DNA of 64,000 bases from Aralia elata (taxonomy: Eukaryota > Streptophyta > Magnoliopsida > Apiales > Araliaceae), in contig CM068382.1 of the NCBI GenBank assembly GCA_034770075.1, positions 85,342,643 through 85,406,642 on the forward strand, in the 5' to 3' direction. Position 1 is the first letter of the stretch, and every line of letters starts with the position of its first letter. The notes beneath the pieces were generated by a model. That model made no database searches. It worked only from the letters and a program-made list of their open reading frames with translations, and had not been told where the DNA came from. Made by a program: the position numbers and the translations under genes. Below, one piece after another: positions 46,665-58,640 of this stretch.

Positions 46665-47438
46665 TTAGTGTCCCGGCTTATTGCAATGGTAGCAAATTCC
46701 TTTGCTATCTGGATCAGGTTTCTTTTTATCCTTTCTCTTCGCCTTGACCTTAGCCTTCTTGTTTTTCTTCTTTTCAGAAGATACCTTGGGCCTCTTCCTT
46801 TTCTTGGAAGAATCATCCACTAGTAAGACTTGGTTCTTGTTGGATGAGAAGTGACCTTCAGCAGTTTTCAGCATGTTAAGTAACTCAGGCAAGCTGACGT
46901 CCAACTTATTCATGTGAAAATTCACAACAAATTGTGACAAGGTGTCCGGGAGTGACTGCAAGATCAAATCTTGGCTTAACTCCCCATCCATCACGAACCC
47001 AAGCTGTCCAAGTTGTTCAATCAGATTGATCATCTTAAGGACATGAGTCTCAAAAGCAGTGCCCTCAGTCATACGAGATCAGAAGAGCTCCTTAGATATC
47101 TGATATCTAGCAGTCCTACTTTGCTCACCATACAACTCTTTGAGGTGCAGCAATATAGTAGGAGCATCCATAGTTTCATGCTGACACTGAAGCTCGTTAC
47201 TCATGGATGCGAGCATGATGCATTGAGCCAGGATTGCATCATCTTGCCACTTTCTGAAAGTATCAATCTCTTCCTCAGAGGCTGTTTCTGTAACATTTGC
47301 AGGGACTGGCGAATTTAGGACATAAGAAATCTTTTCAGCAGTGAGAACAATTCTCAGATTCCTTAACCAGTCCATGTAATTCAGTCCGGTCAGTTTGTTA
47401 GCATCAAGTATGCTACGCAGTGATAGTGAGTTTGACAT
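46665..47438 (-). pseudogene. copia gag (two stops)
   Basis: The start at 47438 (MSNSLSLRSILDANKLTG) was chosen over an ATG 13 codons upstream because this N-terminus is the family form. NYMDWLRNLRIVLTAEK is the conserved gag beginning. An in-frame stop at about 47079 interrupts after YQISKELF and the frame continues with MTEGTAFETHVLKMI. A Lys-rich stretch precedes the zinc knuckle CYHCNKPGH-stop-KRNC, where a stop replaces the residue after His. The same frame continues into protease. Confidence 0.85.
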
Positions 47439-47477
47439 TTTTAAATTCTGCATGTGAAATAGACAACATTTTAGCAT

Positions 47478-48073
47478 ACATTCATTTAATTAATTACCAA
47501 AATAAATTAGGTCTTTATTTAAATTGGTATCTCCCACTATTTTCATCAAACTATATTACCCTCATTATATAGTTCGGCAATTCTAATTAAAGATTTGCTA
47601 GTGAGACTAAGGATCCCATTTCAAATGTATATAGCCTTGTGGTGACACAACAAACGATATATAAATAAATAGGTAGACAACTATTGTCAATTACATCTCT
47701 ATGTAACTCCTTGTATTTTGTCTCTTTAGATTATTTTGATCAAGTGGTGACACATCTGAATCAAAATTATCCAAGTTAAGTCCATCCTAGCACTTCCATA
47801 TATGTGAAGAGAAAAATACTGTCCTTGTGGTGACACAAGAAAACAGTAATGTTCAATTCCTTAATAAGCATCAAATGTGATAAAGTAACATCTTAAATAT
47901 TTAATACTTGCCTTGTGGTGACACAACAAACTCATATTAAACATTTAATACTCTATTGTTTTACCATGCTAGAAGGCGACGTTCGATATTCCAAATATCT
48001 TTGAACGCTTAGGACTTAATATGATTTCTTTGAGGGGTTTATTATTATTAGTCTCATCTTGTTTAGCGCGCAT

Positions 48074-48132
<59 letters not shown>

Positions 48133-49124
48133 CGCATCATATTATTTTACATGCGAAGCATGTTGGATAATATATAATATATATATAGTAAGCATGCACA
48201 TATAGAATATTATATTCTACCCGGATTGATTATGGACTTTCATTCTAGTTTGGTTCACTAGAGCCACCAAGTGAACCAAAAGGTCAAACCTAGGGTGCAA
48301 GAATTAAATTTAAATATAACTATTACATTTAAACCCGGGCTCCATTACAAATGGGTCTTTAAGCCCTCCTTGCTCCTTTGTCTCCAATTCTTCAAAATTA
48401 ATTCTAACTAGTCCTATTACATAAACTATTTACAATAAATAGAAACATTGATCAACAGTCAAGGGGAAGTATATAGGAGGGAGATAGAATTTACATTAAA
48501 AAAAATTAGAGAAGACGAGGTACGCAGACCCCATTTATAAAAACCCATACATTCAAGCATCCTCTAAAATAAATCCAATCACACATTGGTCAATAGTCCA
48601 TAATCAATCCCTATTTATTATCATACATATCTCTATATGTATCAATAAATAACATTCATCTCATGAATAATAAAACCATTCCATATATGCATTGATATCA
48701 ATTAATGGGCAATATTTAGTATTGAAACAAAATAAACTCTTTTATTTTAATCAAAAACCAAATTCAAATTAAACTCTTTTAATTTTAGCAATCTGAAATC
48801 CTATTCCAGATAAAATAAACATCTTTATTTTAAACGTATATCAATTAAATAAACCATTTATTTTAATTGAAAGAAAAAATTATTTTTCGGAATCTGCTGT
48901 CCGGCGCAGCTGCGCCCAGAATGAACTGGGACACGGCGCAGCTGCGCTGAACCCCAGAAATGACTTTCTGGGTTTGGGCGCAGCTGCGCTCCAGAATGAA
49001 CTGGAGCCGGCGCAGCTACGCCGCGTAGCAGATTTAGAAAATACGGATTCTGCCCAAAAATTTCGATCCAATCGCATACCATACACACATGGAACCATCA
49101 AAATCGATAATTAGCACAAGATTA
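47478..49124 (-). other. 5' leader of the 9.6-kb copia element
   Basis: About 1.6 kb lie between PBS and gag with no convincing ORF. A CA/TA microsatellite lies at 48076-48132. A short GC-rich island at 48900-49025 has three perfect copies of GCGCAGCTGCGC and one degenerate copy. The phrase TTGTGGTGACACAA recurs at about 47637, 47825 and 47911. Confidence 0.6.
48904..49023. repeat. Cluster of GCGCAGCTGCGC palindromes
   Basis: Perfect 12-bp palindromes lie at 48904-48915, 48936-48947 and 48978-48989, with a broken fourth (CGCAGCTACGC) near 49011. CCAGAATGAACTGG units alternate with them. They stand out from the AT-rich surroundings. Confidence 0.85.
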
Positions 49125-49137
49125 GGTTCTGATACCA
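49125..49137 (-). promoter_or_regulatory. Primer-binding site of the 9.6-kb copia element
   Basis: On the minus strand TGGTATCAGAACC follows the LTR end after one or two bases. It matches the initiator tRNA-Met PBS with one change. Confidence 0.85.
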
Positions 49138-49138
49138 C

Positions 49139-50947
49139 TGTTAGGTTTGTATATAACGCGAACATGCAATCAAATTACATAAATAAAACGGAAACGCGAT
49201 AAAATCGGATTTTAAAATTTTATACAAATCATCACCATGATCAATCTATGTGCTCAATTAACGATATAAACAAAAGAGATAGAGATTAAGAAATTATCTC
49301 GTAGAACCGTGCTTCCTCGGGTACAAGTTCACCTCCAATTCCTACGAGTTCTCCTTGAATTCCACCGACTAAATTCCTTTGCTTGATCAACGTTAGCCAC
49401 CCAAGTGTTTGGCCTCTAGAGGTGATCCACCAAGGAAGAATAGTTATTCAAGAAGTTGGGTGTTGGCAAAACCCTAGTTTCTATCTCTATAGAAATTGCA
49501 AGTACTCTCCACAATCTAATGCAAGAGTGTGTAACCCTAATCTATGATAAGACTCCTCTTATTTATAGATGTAGGAAAACCCTTCCCCAAACTATTTAGG
49601 ATTAAGGTTTCTATTATAATTAAACTCCTTTAATTAATTATGCTCCTAATCCAATTAGGAATTTATGTGAGAGTACTTCTATTAATTAATTCCCAATCCC
49701 TATTAGGAATTAAATAATAGTAATAGTAATAATAATAATAAGACTCCTCTTATTAATTTATATTTAATATTTCCAAAATATTAAATAATAAATATTAAGC
49801 TATTTAATTTATTCTATCCCCATAGATTAAATTAAATATACTTATCATATTATTACAATTATGCCATTTACTTTTTAAATAAATATTTTCCTTTTCCGGT
49901 GTGACCCTTTAGGTTCTCCATATTAAACCGGTTGTGAATAAATCAATTAGAACAATTCTAATTTTATTTAAATAAATAAATTAAACTATTTAATTCATTT
50001 AAATAAATAATATTTATTTTACAATAAGGGTAAGCCCCCTCAGCGATCAACGACTATTCAGATAATATAGATTTCAATATTAATCACAAAAGAACCTTTC
50101 AGTGAATAGTTACCGTACAATTCAATCCTTCTACCATACAATATCCCAATTAAATATAAGATATGGATTTACTGTCAAGTCTTATTTTATTTAATTATAT
50201 GTATTTCGATTTTCAAATGCACAACTCTAAATAATGTAAATTAGAAATTTCTTTCTAATTTCATTCTGCCTTGGCCAAGGACGTCATTTATCGAATCACA
50301 TAGGACATTCACATCTTTTACTAGACGTGGTAGATTCTTTGTTGATCATTCACCTATCTCCATGTATAACTTATTATACCCAATCATACCCTTTGATATA
50401 CCCTAAAGGTCTTAAGGGACATGTCAAAGTATAACTCATCATACACAAGATACTATGATGATCTCAAGTCCAAGGATCACTTGTACTACTATCACTATAG
50501 GAATTCCTATTGACAGGCGAGTAAAACTCCATTAGGTATTCCTTAGCGAGCCACGTTCGGTGAACTTATTCTCCAATAAGCACCTATATACTTGTTTTAG
50601 TGTCTCCACACAAATGATTATGAGATCAATCATCCTCTTCTTAAGAGAAAGCAACGTATGTACTAATCTATCCGGATTCACTAATCCCCTATTTAGTAAT
50701 CCAACGATTATAAACGATTTTAGTTTGTGAGCTACCTAGAATTTAGATCTCATTAGCATGATCACCATCATGATTCTAAAAGCATTGCTCAAAACTATGG
50801 GTTTATCACATTTAATATAACAACACCATGTAGATAATATAAAATGCCTTTTAAGAAAATCAATTCTTGTATTAATAAATGATTAAGATTACAAAGTATA
50901 TGCTATATCATATCAAATATGATTGGCTTGTGTGCATACTACTTTCA
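49139..50947 (-). repeat. 5' LTR of the 9.6-kb copia element
   Basis: The LTR is 1809 bp in plus-strand view from TGTTAGGTTTG to GCATACTACTTTCA. It lacks the CACTA MITE present in the other LTR. It holds a TAATAG/TAATAA run at about 49720-49740. Confidence 0.92.
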
Positions 50948-51983
50948 TGATGAACCAAATGAATCCTCATCTTAGATTATAGAATCCCTAAACTCTACGA
51001 CTGTCAAACCAGGTCAGCCATACTATTCAAAGTCGTAGAGTCATTATGATTGACATCATGATCGTAGAGTATGTTGACTCTACGACCACAACCTACTAAA
51101 CACTACTCTGATACTTCATATCTAACCAAACCTAAGGAGTACAATGATGACATTTTATACACCATATCCAAACAGTCCTTCCTCAAATAAGCGCCTCAGA
51201 GACAAACCAAGCCCTAAGTTTTAAACCTAGAGGCCTGCCCTTTCTGAGCTTCCTTAGTCCTGTTGAAAGACTAAATGAGAATACATCACTAACATTTCTC
51301 CGGAGCTTAAGATGTAAAAGAAACAAAGGAGAAAAATTGATCCCTTAAAAGAGAGTTGATCATGGGACTCTCTAAAAGAGAAAGGAGCTGGTCTTAAACA
51401 AATGATTTAGCTCTATTACAGGATCAAATACAAAGCATGAAAAGTATCATTTCAGATGTCAAAAGAAAACAAGGTTCCTTCAAAGATTACTTACTCTAGA
51501 AGGAAGCCACTACAAGCCTAAATGGAGACTCTCTACACTCACTAAGATAAGTGCAAATCAACATCTGAGCAGCAGTAGGTGTGACCAAGAAGACATGATC
51601 GTAGAGTAAAAAGCAAAGACATCAAGTCACTCTACGAACAGGAAAAGTCAATAGTCAAAAGAACATGGCCACGTTCTTAGGCCAGAGTAATTGATGTGCT
51701 GCAGTTATGGATGTTTTAACAGAGTTGGCCATGTTCAGCAAATGGGTCTCTCACACGTGTATTTGACAAAAAGAGGAAACTAATATAAGTCAAAATTCAA
51801 ATACTGACGGTTGCTCTTTCCTATCAGTTATCAATATCGTTCCTCTCATAAAGCTGTGCTGATCTCTCAAAACCCTAAAATTATCAAATCTTCAGCAAAC
51901 CAAAACCAACAACCTCCAAAAACTCCAAAAACCCTTATCGCTTCAAATCTCTATCTATAGTCAAGTATTCTTCAACGCTTATT
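50948..51983 (+). other. SIRE-B body before its third ORF
   Basis: The original of the 129-bp duplicated flank is at 50948-51076. CTCTACG/CGTAGAG words occur to about 51640. From about 51770 the sequence looks like a transcript leader: AACTAATATAAGTC, then CTCTCAAAACCCTAAAA and CCAAAAACTCCAAAAACCC, leading to the ATG at 51984. It could be an internal promoter and 5' UTR for the third ORF (inference). Confidence 0.4.
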
Positions 51984-54664
51984 ATGGAAAACTGTCAAAT
52001 CGTATCAGGTATCCAACTTGGTTTCGACAAATTTGGAGAATCAGAAGAGAAGTTCAAGGATATTCTTAAAAGTGTGAAGCAAGCAGGATTCTCAGAGTGC
52101 TTATGGTCCAACACCAAGATCTTCTCTGATCTTATCAAGGAATTCTACCAGAATGCAGTAATCGATAGTGATGCTCTGTCTACTAAAGTTCGTGGAATAA
52201 AACTGAAGATAAATGCTGCAGAAATTAATCAATGTCTGGGATTTACCAACCAAGGTTTATCATCCCTAGAATAAATCGATTCTGATGAAGGTAAGAAATT
52301 GATGGGCTATGTAAAGAATCTCCATCTGAAAGGAATGAAGAAAAAGGAATTTCCTGAGAAATTCGAATTCCTAGCTGAGATTGTGGGCAAATGTATTCTG
52401 TGTAAAGATACCACCCATGATACTGTGAGTGATTTGTAACTGAAAATTATGACTGCCATTGCCATGAAGAGGAAGATGAATTTTGGAGCTATGTTGTCTA
52501 ATTGGTTAGCCAAAGAAGTCAGGAAAGTGAAGGCATTAGATAAAACTGTCTTAAAGGTTTACTATGGAAGGTTCTTGAGCATCATACTGAAGAAAAGGCT
52601 GAAAAGCAAAATTGGGGATGATGAGGGAGAAACCCTAAATGTCCACAAAATCATGTCACCCAAATTGTTTGACAATTGGAAGAAGAACCCCATGGAGAAT
52701 AAGAAATTGAAAATATCTGGTAGCAGCAGCAAAGCGACTTCAAAGGCAGGCAAAGGGAAAAGGAAAGCAAGTACATTGAAGGACAAGTCATCAAAATCTG
52801 AAGAATCTTCAATCTCCTGAGCCCATCCCCTCAAAATCACTCAAGAAGAAGTTGAAAGTTGAGGCAGCCCCAGTGAGGAGTTCCTCCTCCTCGAAAGATG
52901 AATCTAAGGAAGAGAAAGAAGCATCTGAGGCACCTTTGGTCAAGCCCTCAAAAAGAAGACAGAGTGCAAGACTAAAGCAAATGATGAAACACCTAAGCCA
53001 TAAAGGTAAAGAAGGAATTCTTTTAGCAACTGTTGACCTTGGCGATGATGATGAGAGTGACGAAGTTAAAGCTACAAAGATAAGTAAAAATGTGGCATCT
53101 AGTGATGAATCTACTAGAAGGATGTGACCACAAATATGTCTAAATCAGAAAGTGAGGATATAGCTATGTCTGTTGAAAAGAGTCTCAATAAATCAACAGA
53201 AGATGATGATGACATGGAAGCAAGCTATAAAGATCAGTCAACTGGTGAGTCAGTTGAAAAATCAAAAGGAGCAATTATGGAGGAAGAAAATTCAAAGGGA
53301 AAGAGTACTAAAGAAACTGACACTGATAAAGGAGAGGAAGCAATGGAAGATGATGAAGGACAACAAGATTCTGACTTTGAGAATAGCGCATCAGAAAGCA
53401 ACTTTAGACCAGCCACCACAAGAATTCGAAGAAGAATAGTGCTGAAGGCCTGTGACAAACCAGGAGCTGTGTTGCCAACAACATGGATACATCATGGCAT
53501 CGGTCAAATGAAAGTTGTATCAATGACCATTGAGGATCTACTAACAATTTTCAAGACATTAAGCTTAATCGTACTACAGTTCTATATGATCCTGACAGTG
53601 AACAACTCATATGGTTCTACCCATGGATGCCCTGGCTGAAGACAATTGAATTTGGAGATACAAGCTTCATCAGCTGGTGTTACTCACAGTTTCCAAATCT
53701 GAAGATGATCTCTCAGAACTTCCCAAGAGTTCAATCTTTTTCAAAGACTCTGATCAAGGATACTCAACATTTCAAAGTCTATCGCCATGCTGAAGGTATA
53801 TACATTCCATACTATATGTTAGAAAACAGTGATAAAGGCAAATCAGCAAACCAGTTTGTAGAGTCAATGGTTGTGGAACCCCCTAACTCTATGACTGTAG
53901 CTTTCCAGCCTCAGCCAAATGTCAAACTCCCTGATATCTCCACTAAAATACCTTCTGATATCCCTTCCTTATCCAACAAAGATTTCTTTGATATAGCCAC
54001 TGCTCTTGAAAACATCTACAAGAGTGAGAAATCTAAAACACCTACACCAATCCTTGAAGATTTCTTGATTGACCAAGAATTATTGGAAAACTCAGAAGAA
54101 TTGCTTGGAAACCTTTCCTCAGTTACAAAAGCAGCAAAGAAGATGGCTGGAGGAGAAGACAATGAATTCTACAAGAAGTTGCAAGCCTCATTCACAGACA
54201 TATCCTTAAAGCTCCATCAATGAGATCAGATATATCTCAAGTCAATTGAGCAGTAGAAGACTGAAGCTCTGAAACTCCAACAACAAAATAAACGCTTTAT
54301 TCAGACTCTGTCAGCAAAAGTGGAAAACCTTAGCCAGTCCCTCACTCAGCAAATGGAACTTGGCCAGCAGGAGGTGAAAATGGAAGTTGGTAATACCTCC
54401 TACTTAGTTGAATAACTCATTACGCATGTTCAGTATCTCTCTCAAATGATTGATAACAAAAAGGGGGAGAAAAAGATGAAGCATAAGAAGATGAAGAACA
54501 AAAAGAGGATAAGAGCTGACATGAAAAGAAAGGAGCTGAAGAAGAACAAACATGAAGTACCAACAACTGAGGGGGAGCCAGGAGAAGAAGATGATGAAGA
54601 AACAGTTGCAAGAAGTAAGGGGGAGCAGAAGCCAGAGGAGGATGCAGAAGATGCAGAAGAATAA
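51984..54664 (+). pseudogene. SIRE-B third ORF, Transposase_32-like (env-position) gene
   Basis: It starts MENCQIVSGIQLGF. Residues 45-90 contain LIKEFYQNAV, KVRGIKLKINAAEINQCLGF, which resemble the 'FY.N ... VRG ... IN..LGL' pattern of the plant transposon protein family PF20167. Two in-frame TAA stops (about 52272 and 52437) precede the next part, which holds MNFGAMLSNWLAKEV. The middle is a Lys/Glu/Ser-rich, disordered and acidic region in shifting frames (52852-53450). It is followed by a more ordered part (FPNLKMISQNF, KVYRHAEGIYIPYYML) and a Lys/Glu-rich, coiled-coil-like tail to 54664. At least three frame changes are present. SIRE-type elements place an 'env-like' ORF here; I see no signal peptide or membrane segment, so envelope function is not supported. 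Confidence 0.6.
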
Positions 54665-54979
54665 GAGGACATCAACAGGAAAAAGCCATCACAAGATATC
54701 ATCAAGATGAAGGTATATCTCTAACAAGCAAGGAGGAATTAACTGTCTTATGCTAGTAGCTAGGATCTCCTTGTTAGATTACTATAGCTTATGAACTGCA
54801 TATGTTTAAATTTCTTGGTATGATATAAATGACTATCTTAAGTGCACATCATTTCGTTTCATATCTCTTGAACTAGTAATACAGTGACTTACTGTATCTT
54901 AAGTCACATCAGCACTCATACACACACTTGCATGTATTGCTTGAATTGAATGTTATGTCATAAGTGTTTTTGTCATCAT

Positions 54980-54993
54980 CAAATAGAGGAGAT
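54980..54993 (+). promoter_or_regulatory. Polypurine tract of SIRE-B
   Basis: AAATAGAGGAGAT lies directly before the LTR start TGTTGGGAATC, preceded by GTCATCATC. The same context (GTCATCATCAAA...GGAGA) is characteristic of SIRE elements. Confidence 0.8.
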
Positions 54994-57900
54994 TGTTGGG
55001 AATCAACATGCGATCGATAAGCTCATTATCATAGGGGGGAAATGTTATAAGATCTGCATGTGATAACCTTTATTCAGTATATGTGATTTGATTGATGACA
55101 AAATAATAATAAGAACATTCATACCAGTAAAACGTTGTAAAGTCCTTATGAAATATATGTACAAGGACTTAGAAGATCAAACATGTTAGGTTGATCTAAG
55201 CTGAATGAATATCTATTTGATCAAAGCATGTTTGCAACATTAGGTTTCGTAAAGTCCTTAAATGAATTTGATGTACAAGGACTTAGAATAGAAAAAGATC
55301 AAACTTGTTTGGTTGATCTTATGTACTGTAATGATATATGTACAAACAAGGGCCAAACTGATCGTAGTACACTGACTAAATGAAGGATCATAGAGCAGTT
55401 AGTCAATATCGCAGAGTTAAGTATGCCATCACAAGGTTTGCCAGGAAAACGTAGAGTAAAGCTCGGCAGGACGTAGAGTTCTCTCGGCAGAACGTAGAGC
55501 ACTCTCGGCAGGACGTAGAGTTCTCTCGGCAGAATGGAGAACACTCTCGGCAGGACGAAGAGTTCTTCCGGCAGAATGTATAGCACTCTCGGCAGGATGT
55601 AGAGTTGCCTCGGCATTGCAGTGCTAAATCCCAAGATCGTAAAGTCTGCCAGCCAAGCACAGTAACATGCTTGGCAGGTCGAAGAGCTCACTCGGCAGCA
55701 CTCTCTGGGCATCGTAGAGTTGCGCATGCCAACGTAGAGCTTGCAAGGCAATCGTAGAGTGTGGCTCGGCAGAACAAGGAGCTTACTCAGGATCGTAGAG
55801 TGCGCACTATGAAGAGAAGATCGTTGTGCTAACATGGGTTCGTAGAGTCAGTCCAAGTCAGCCACTCTACGACTCCTATGAACAGTCTGCAATCAAGCAA
55901 CAACGTAGAGCAGTCACTGCTAAAGCACTCAAAGATAAAGTGGCACCCTTCATAAAGACTTCTAAGTAAGCTGAGCATGAGCTATCAGACATAGCAAGAT
56001 CTTTAAGCACAACCAAGACATCAAGCCATAACAGAAATCACAGTACAAGCTCAAGTAATCACTCTACGATCCATCAAGGCCCTAGACCTGCATCAAAGAC
56101 AAAGGTCGTAGAGTAGGAAAGCAACAGCAAGATCAAGTGATCGTAGAGTTGAGCCTAAGACAACAGAGGCACTCTAGCAGTCTCAACAAAGCAACAAGAA
56201 GATCATAAAGCAGTACTCTATGACAAGGCATAAGAGAGAATGTCTGAAGATTTAAAGTAGAGCAGTCCTCTACATCAAAGGTGCTACAGCAACAGAACAT
56301 CATAGAGCAGTCCTCTATGACAGAGCAGCAGAGCCAGCACCTAAAGAAAATAGAGCAGTCCTCTATGATAAGCACACTGCAGCAATGGCTCAACGAAGAT
56401 CATAATGCTACGCTCTGAGAACGAAAAGCCAAATGGAGATCACAGAGCATAAGGAAACACAAACTGCAGTATAGTGAGAAGCACATCAAAGCGCAATGCA
56501 AGTACATTCAGCCACTTTACGAACTGCAAGGCAGCATAAGGCCACACTAAAGTTAGCAGTTAACTTTACGATCTAAGGCAATAGTCTTCAGTATGAAGCA
56601 AGCAGTTAACTCTACGATTAGAAGCAACAGGCTCCACCCCAAACGATCATAGAGTAAGTAAGTGCCAGCTGGATGAAAAGTATTAGAGCACTTAGGGCTT
56701 CTATCCCAAGATGAGCGGCTGAGTAGTTAATTGAGTAAAATAAAGAACCAATCTGAGTGGGGCTCAAACAGTCATACTTGTAGCAGTCAACAAGCAGCGC
56801 ATGTGACTCTACTATCTTGGTACCAGCTAATGGATGCTGACTTAGCTATCACTAGCAGACTTATGGAAGTAAAATTTTCAGTGGTACAATAAATAAGTTT
56901 GCAGAAAGTAAGTCTCCAACAGAAAGAAGTGCAACGGGAAGATATCAACAGCAAGCTTCCAACGGGAAGAAGATGGAGATCTACATAATAGAAAACTGTA
57001 TTTAGATTACAGAGTGTTATGTGGTAAGCAAGAGAGCAAGAACACTAATTGTAAAAACAGCTAGAAGCTTCATTGCAACATGAGAGGTATGCCAAAGGGC
57101 TGGACTGTGATCTAAGAGTCAAATGTCCAAGAAGCCAAGATCAAGAGTGACCAGGGCTGAAAGCAGACCTAGAAGAGCAACTCTATGATCAAGAAATGAA
57201 CACACTGAGCTGAAGAGATAAAGAACTGACTTAGATAAGTCAACCTGTGTTCATCTAGAATGATCATCTGCATCTGCTATGTACCAGAAGAAGGAAGTGC
57301 TTCAACGATCATCATCAGCAGTATCCAGAAGAAGATCACAACCAGCTGCTAAGTACTAGAAGATGAAGGAGATCAAAGTTCATCTTGGCAGCACAACCCA
57401 ACAAACAATCAACACACCAAAGAGGGCGGGGCATCCTTGTCTTAAGTGACTAAACAAAGTCAAGTCTACTGGATTTGCTAAGTACCAAAAGGTACAAGAG
57501 ATTCTAAGGCTGCTGGCTTTAGTCTACAGGATTCCACGACTGTTGGCCTTGAAGAGTTCTTTATGAACTGGTTTCCCTTGTCTGCTGGACTTGAAGAGGG
57601 TCATTGGATCCTTGTCCGAGGGACTAAAATTAACTAACGTCTGCGGGACACAAGAGGGGTTAGAGGATCTGTGTCTACAGGACTTGAAGAGGGTCATAGG
57701 ATCCTTGCCTTAGTTGCTAAAAATAAGTCTTATCTGCTGGACTTGAGGAGGGCGAAGAGTCCTTGTCTTTGTGACTAAAACAATTAGTGGATTTCAACTT
57801 GTTGAATGTAGAAGAGTGGAGTAGGAATTATTTAGTCTCCGAACCACTTAAAATCTTTTGCGTTATTTACTTTATGTCATTTACATTATGTACAATATCT

Positions 57901-58110
57901 GCTATATCTACCATTAACCATACCATAGATTTGTCGAGTGAACTGAGATTATGTTTACATCTATGAAGGGGCTATTAAAGTATATTCCGCTGTGCATAAA
58001 TTGATTCTCTATTCATAACTGTTATACTTTCATGAATAAAAATGAAAAAGTTTTTAAAGGATCTATTCAACCCCCCTTCTAGATCCCCATTGTGTCCCCG
58101 GGAACTAACA
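54994..58110 (+). repeat. 3' LTR of SIRE-B (3.1 kb)
   Basis: It starts TGTTGGGAATCAACATG and ends GGGAACTAACA. It is about 3117 bp, far longer than the SIRE-A LTR (1723 bp). At least 15 exact CGTAGAG/CTCTACG words occur. An exact 21-bp tandem repeat (CTCGGCAGNACGTAGAGNNCT) has at least eight phased units starting at 55462, 55483, 55504, 55525, 55546, 55567, 55588 and 55609. Because 21 is a multiple of three, it gives a spurious minus-strand frame with repeating LPRELYV. From 57113 it is homologous to 38402-39195. Confidence 0.85.
55462..55629. repeat. 21-bp tandem repeat inside the SIRE-B LTR
   Basis: Eight units with strict 21-bp spacing are anchored on CTCGGCA, alternating GGACGTAGAGTT and GAACGTAGAGCA versions (a 42-bp higher-order pair). 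Units decay to the right (TATAG, GAAGAG). Confidence 0.85.
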
Positions 58111-58640
58111 AACTCTACTTGTAGCTGCCCATCTACCTGAGTACTTCTGGGCAGAAGCTGTCAACACTGCCTACTACACCCAAAACAGGTCTCTTATTCA
58201 CTCAACTCTCAAAAAGACTCCTTATGAGTTGTGGAAAGAAAGAAAGCCAAACATCAGCTACTTTCGTGCATTTGGCTGTCAGTGTTACATTCTCAACAAT
58301 GTTAAGAAGTACCTTACCAAATTTCAGCCAAAGTCAGATGAAGGAATCTTCCTTGGTTATGCTATAGTAAAGCCTATAGGGCATTCAATAAGGAGTCTCT
58401 AACTGTTGAAATCTCCATTCATATAACCTTTGACGAATCAGATCCTATAAGGAAGGATGCTCCACTCAACAAAAGTGCAGAAAAGAACTCTACGATTGCA
58501 GAATCAAAAGTCGTAGAGTTAGACACTACGAACGTAGAACCAGAATTAGAGAACATAGAGCAAGAAGAAAATATTATAGAGTTCACATTACCAGACAGTG
58601 AAACTCTATAACCTGAACCTGAAGTCAATCTAGAAGAGCT
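58111..58640 (+). pseudogene. SIRE-A integrase C-terminal part and hinge
   Basis: The first bases read TLLVAAHLPEYFWAEAVNTA, the conserved end of the copia integrase core, then TPYELWKERKPNISYF and FGCQCYILN. The SIRE-B LTR interrupts just before it, within the codons for Arg-Thr. A frameshift lies around 58370 and stops near 58610 and 58647. In the acidic hinge, CTCTACG and CGTAGAG words (58485-58520) are part of the coding sequence. Confidence 0.8.

Larger units (their letters stand above)
41370..50947 (-). mobile_element. Ty1-copia element, 9.6 kb, with duplicated flank
   Basis: Its LTRs are at 41370-43473 and 49139-50947, and the TSD TGATG is perfect (41365-41369, 50948-50952). The coding order on the minus strand is gag, protease, integrase, RT, RNase H. 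Between RNase H and the 3' LTR lies a 129-bp copy (43474-43602) of the host sequence found outside the 5' LTR (50948-51076). The normal end of RNase H and the polypurine tract are missing. The element is inserted in SIRE-B. Confidence 0.92.
38402..58110 (+). mobile_element. SIRE-type copia element B, nested in A, internally deleted
   Basis: It has a 5'-truncated LTR (38402-39195), a PBS, a non-coding or degraded body (to 51983, with another copia element inserted at 41370-50947), a decayed third ORF (51984-54664), a polypurine tract and a full 3' LTR (54994-58110). No integrase, RT or RNase H of its own is visible. Bases AACTC follow the 3' LTR inside an integrase coding sequence of element A. 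The matching TSD on the left is lost with the deletion. Confidence 0.7.

Noticed and set aside
51984..54664. Retroviral-type envelope gene
   Set aside because: No signal peptide, transmembrane or furin-like site is visible; the N-terminal part looks like a plant transposon protein family instead.
55299..55835. Minus-strand frame with repeating LPRELYV
   Set aside because: It comes from a 21-bp tandem repeat (divisible by three) inside an LTR, with no start context or known domain.
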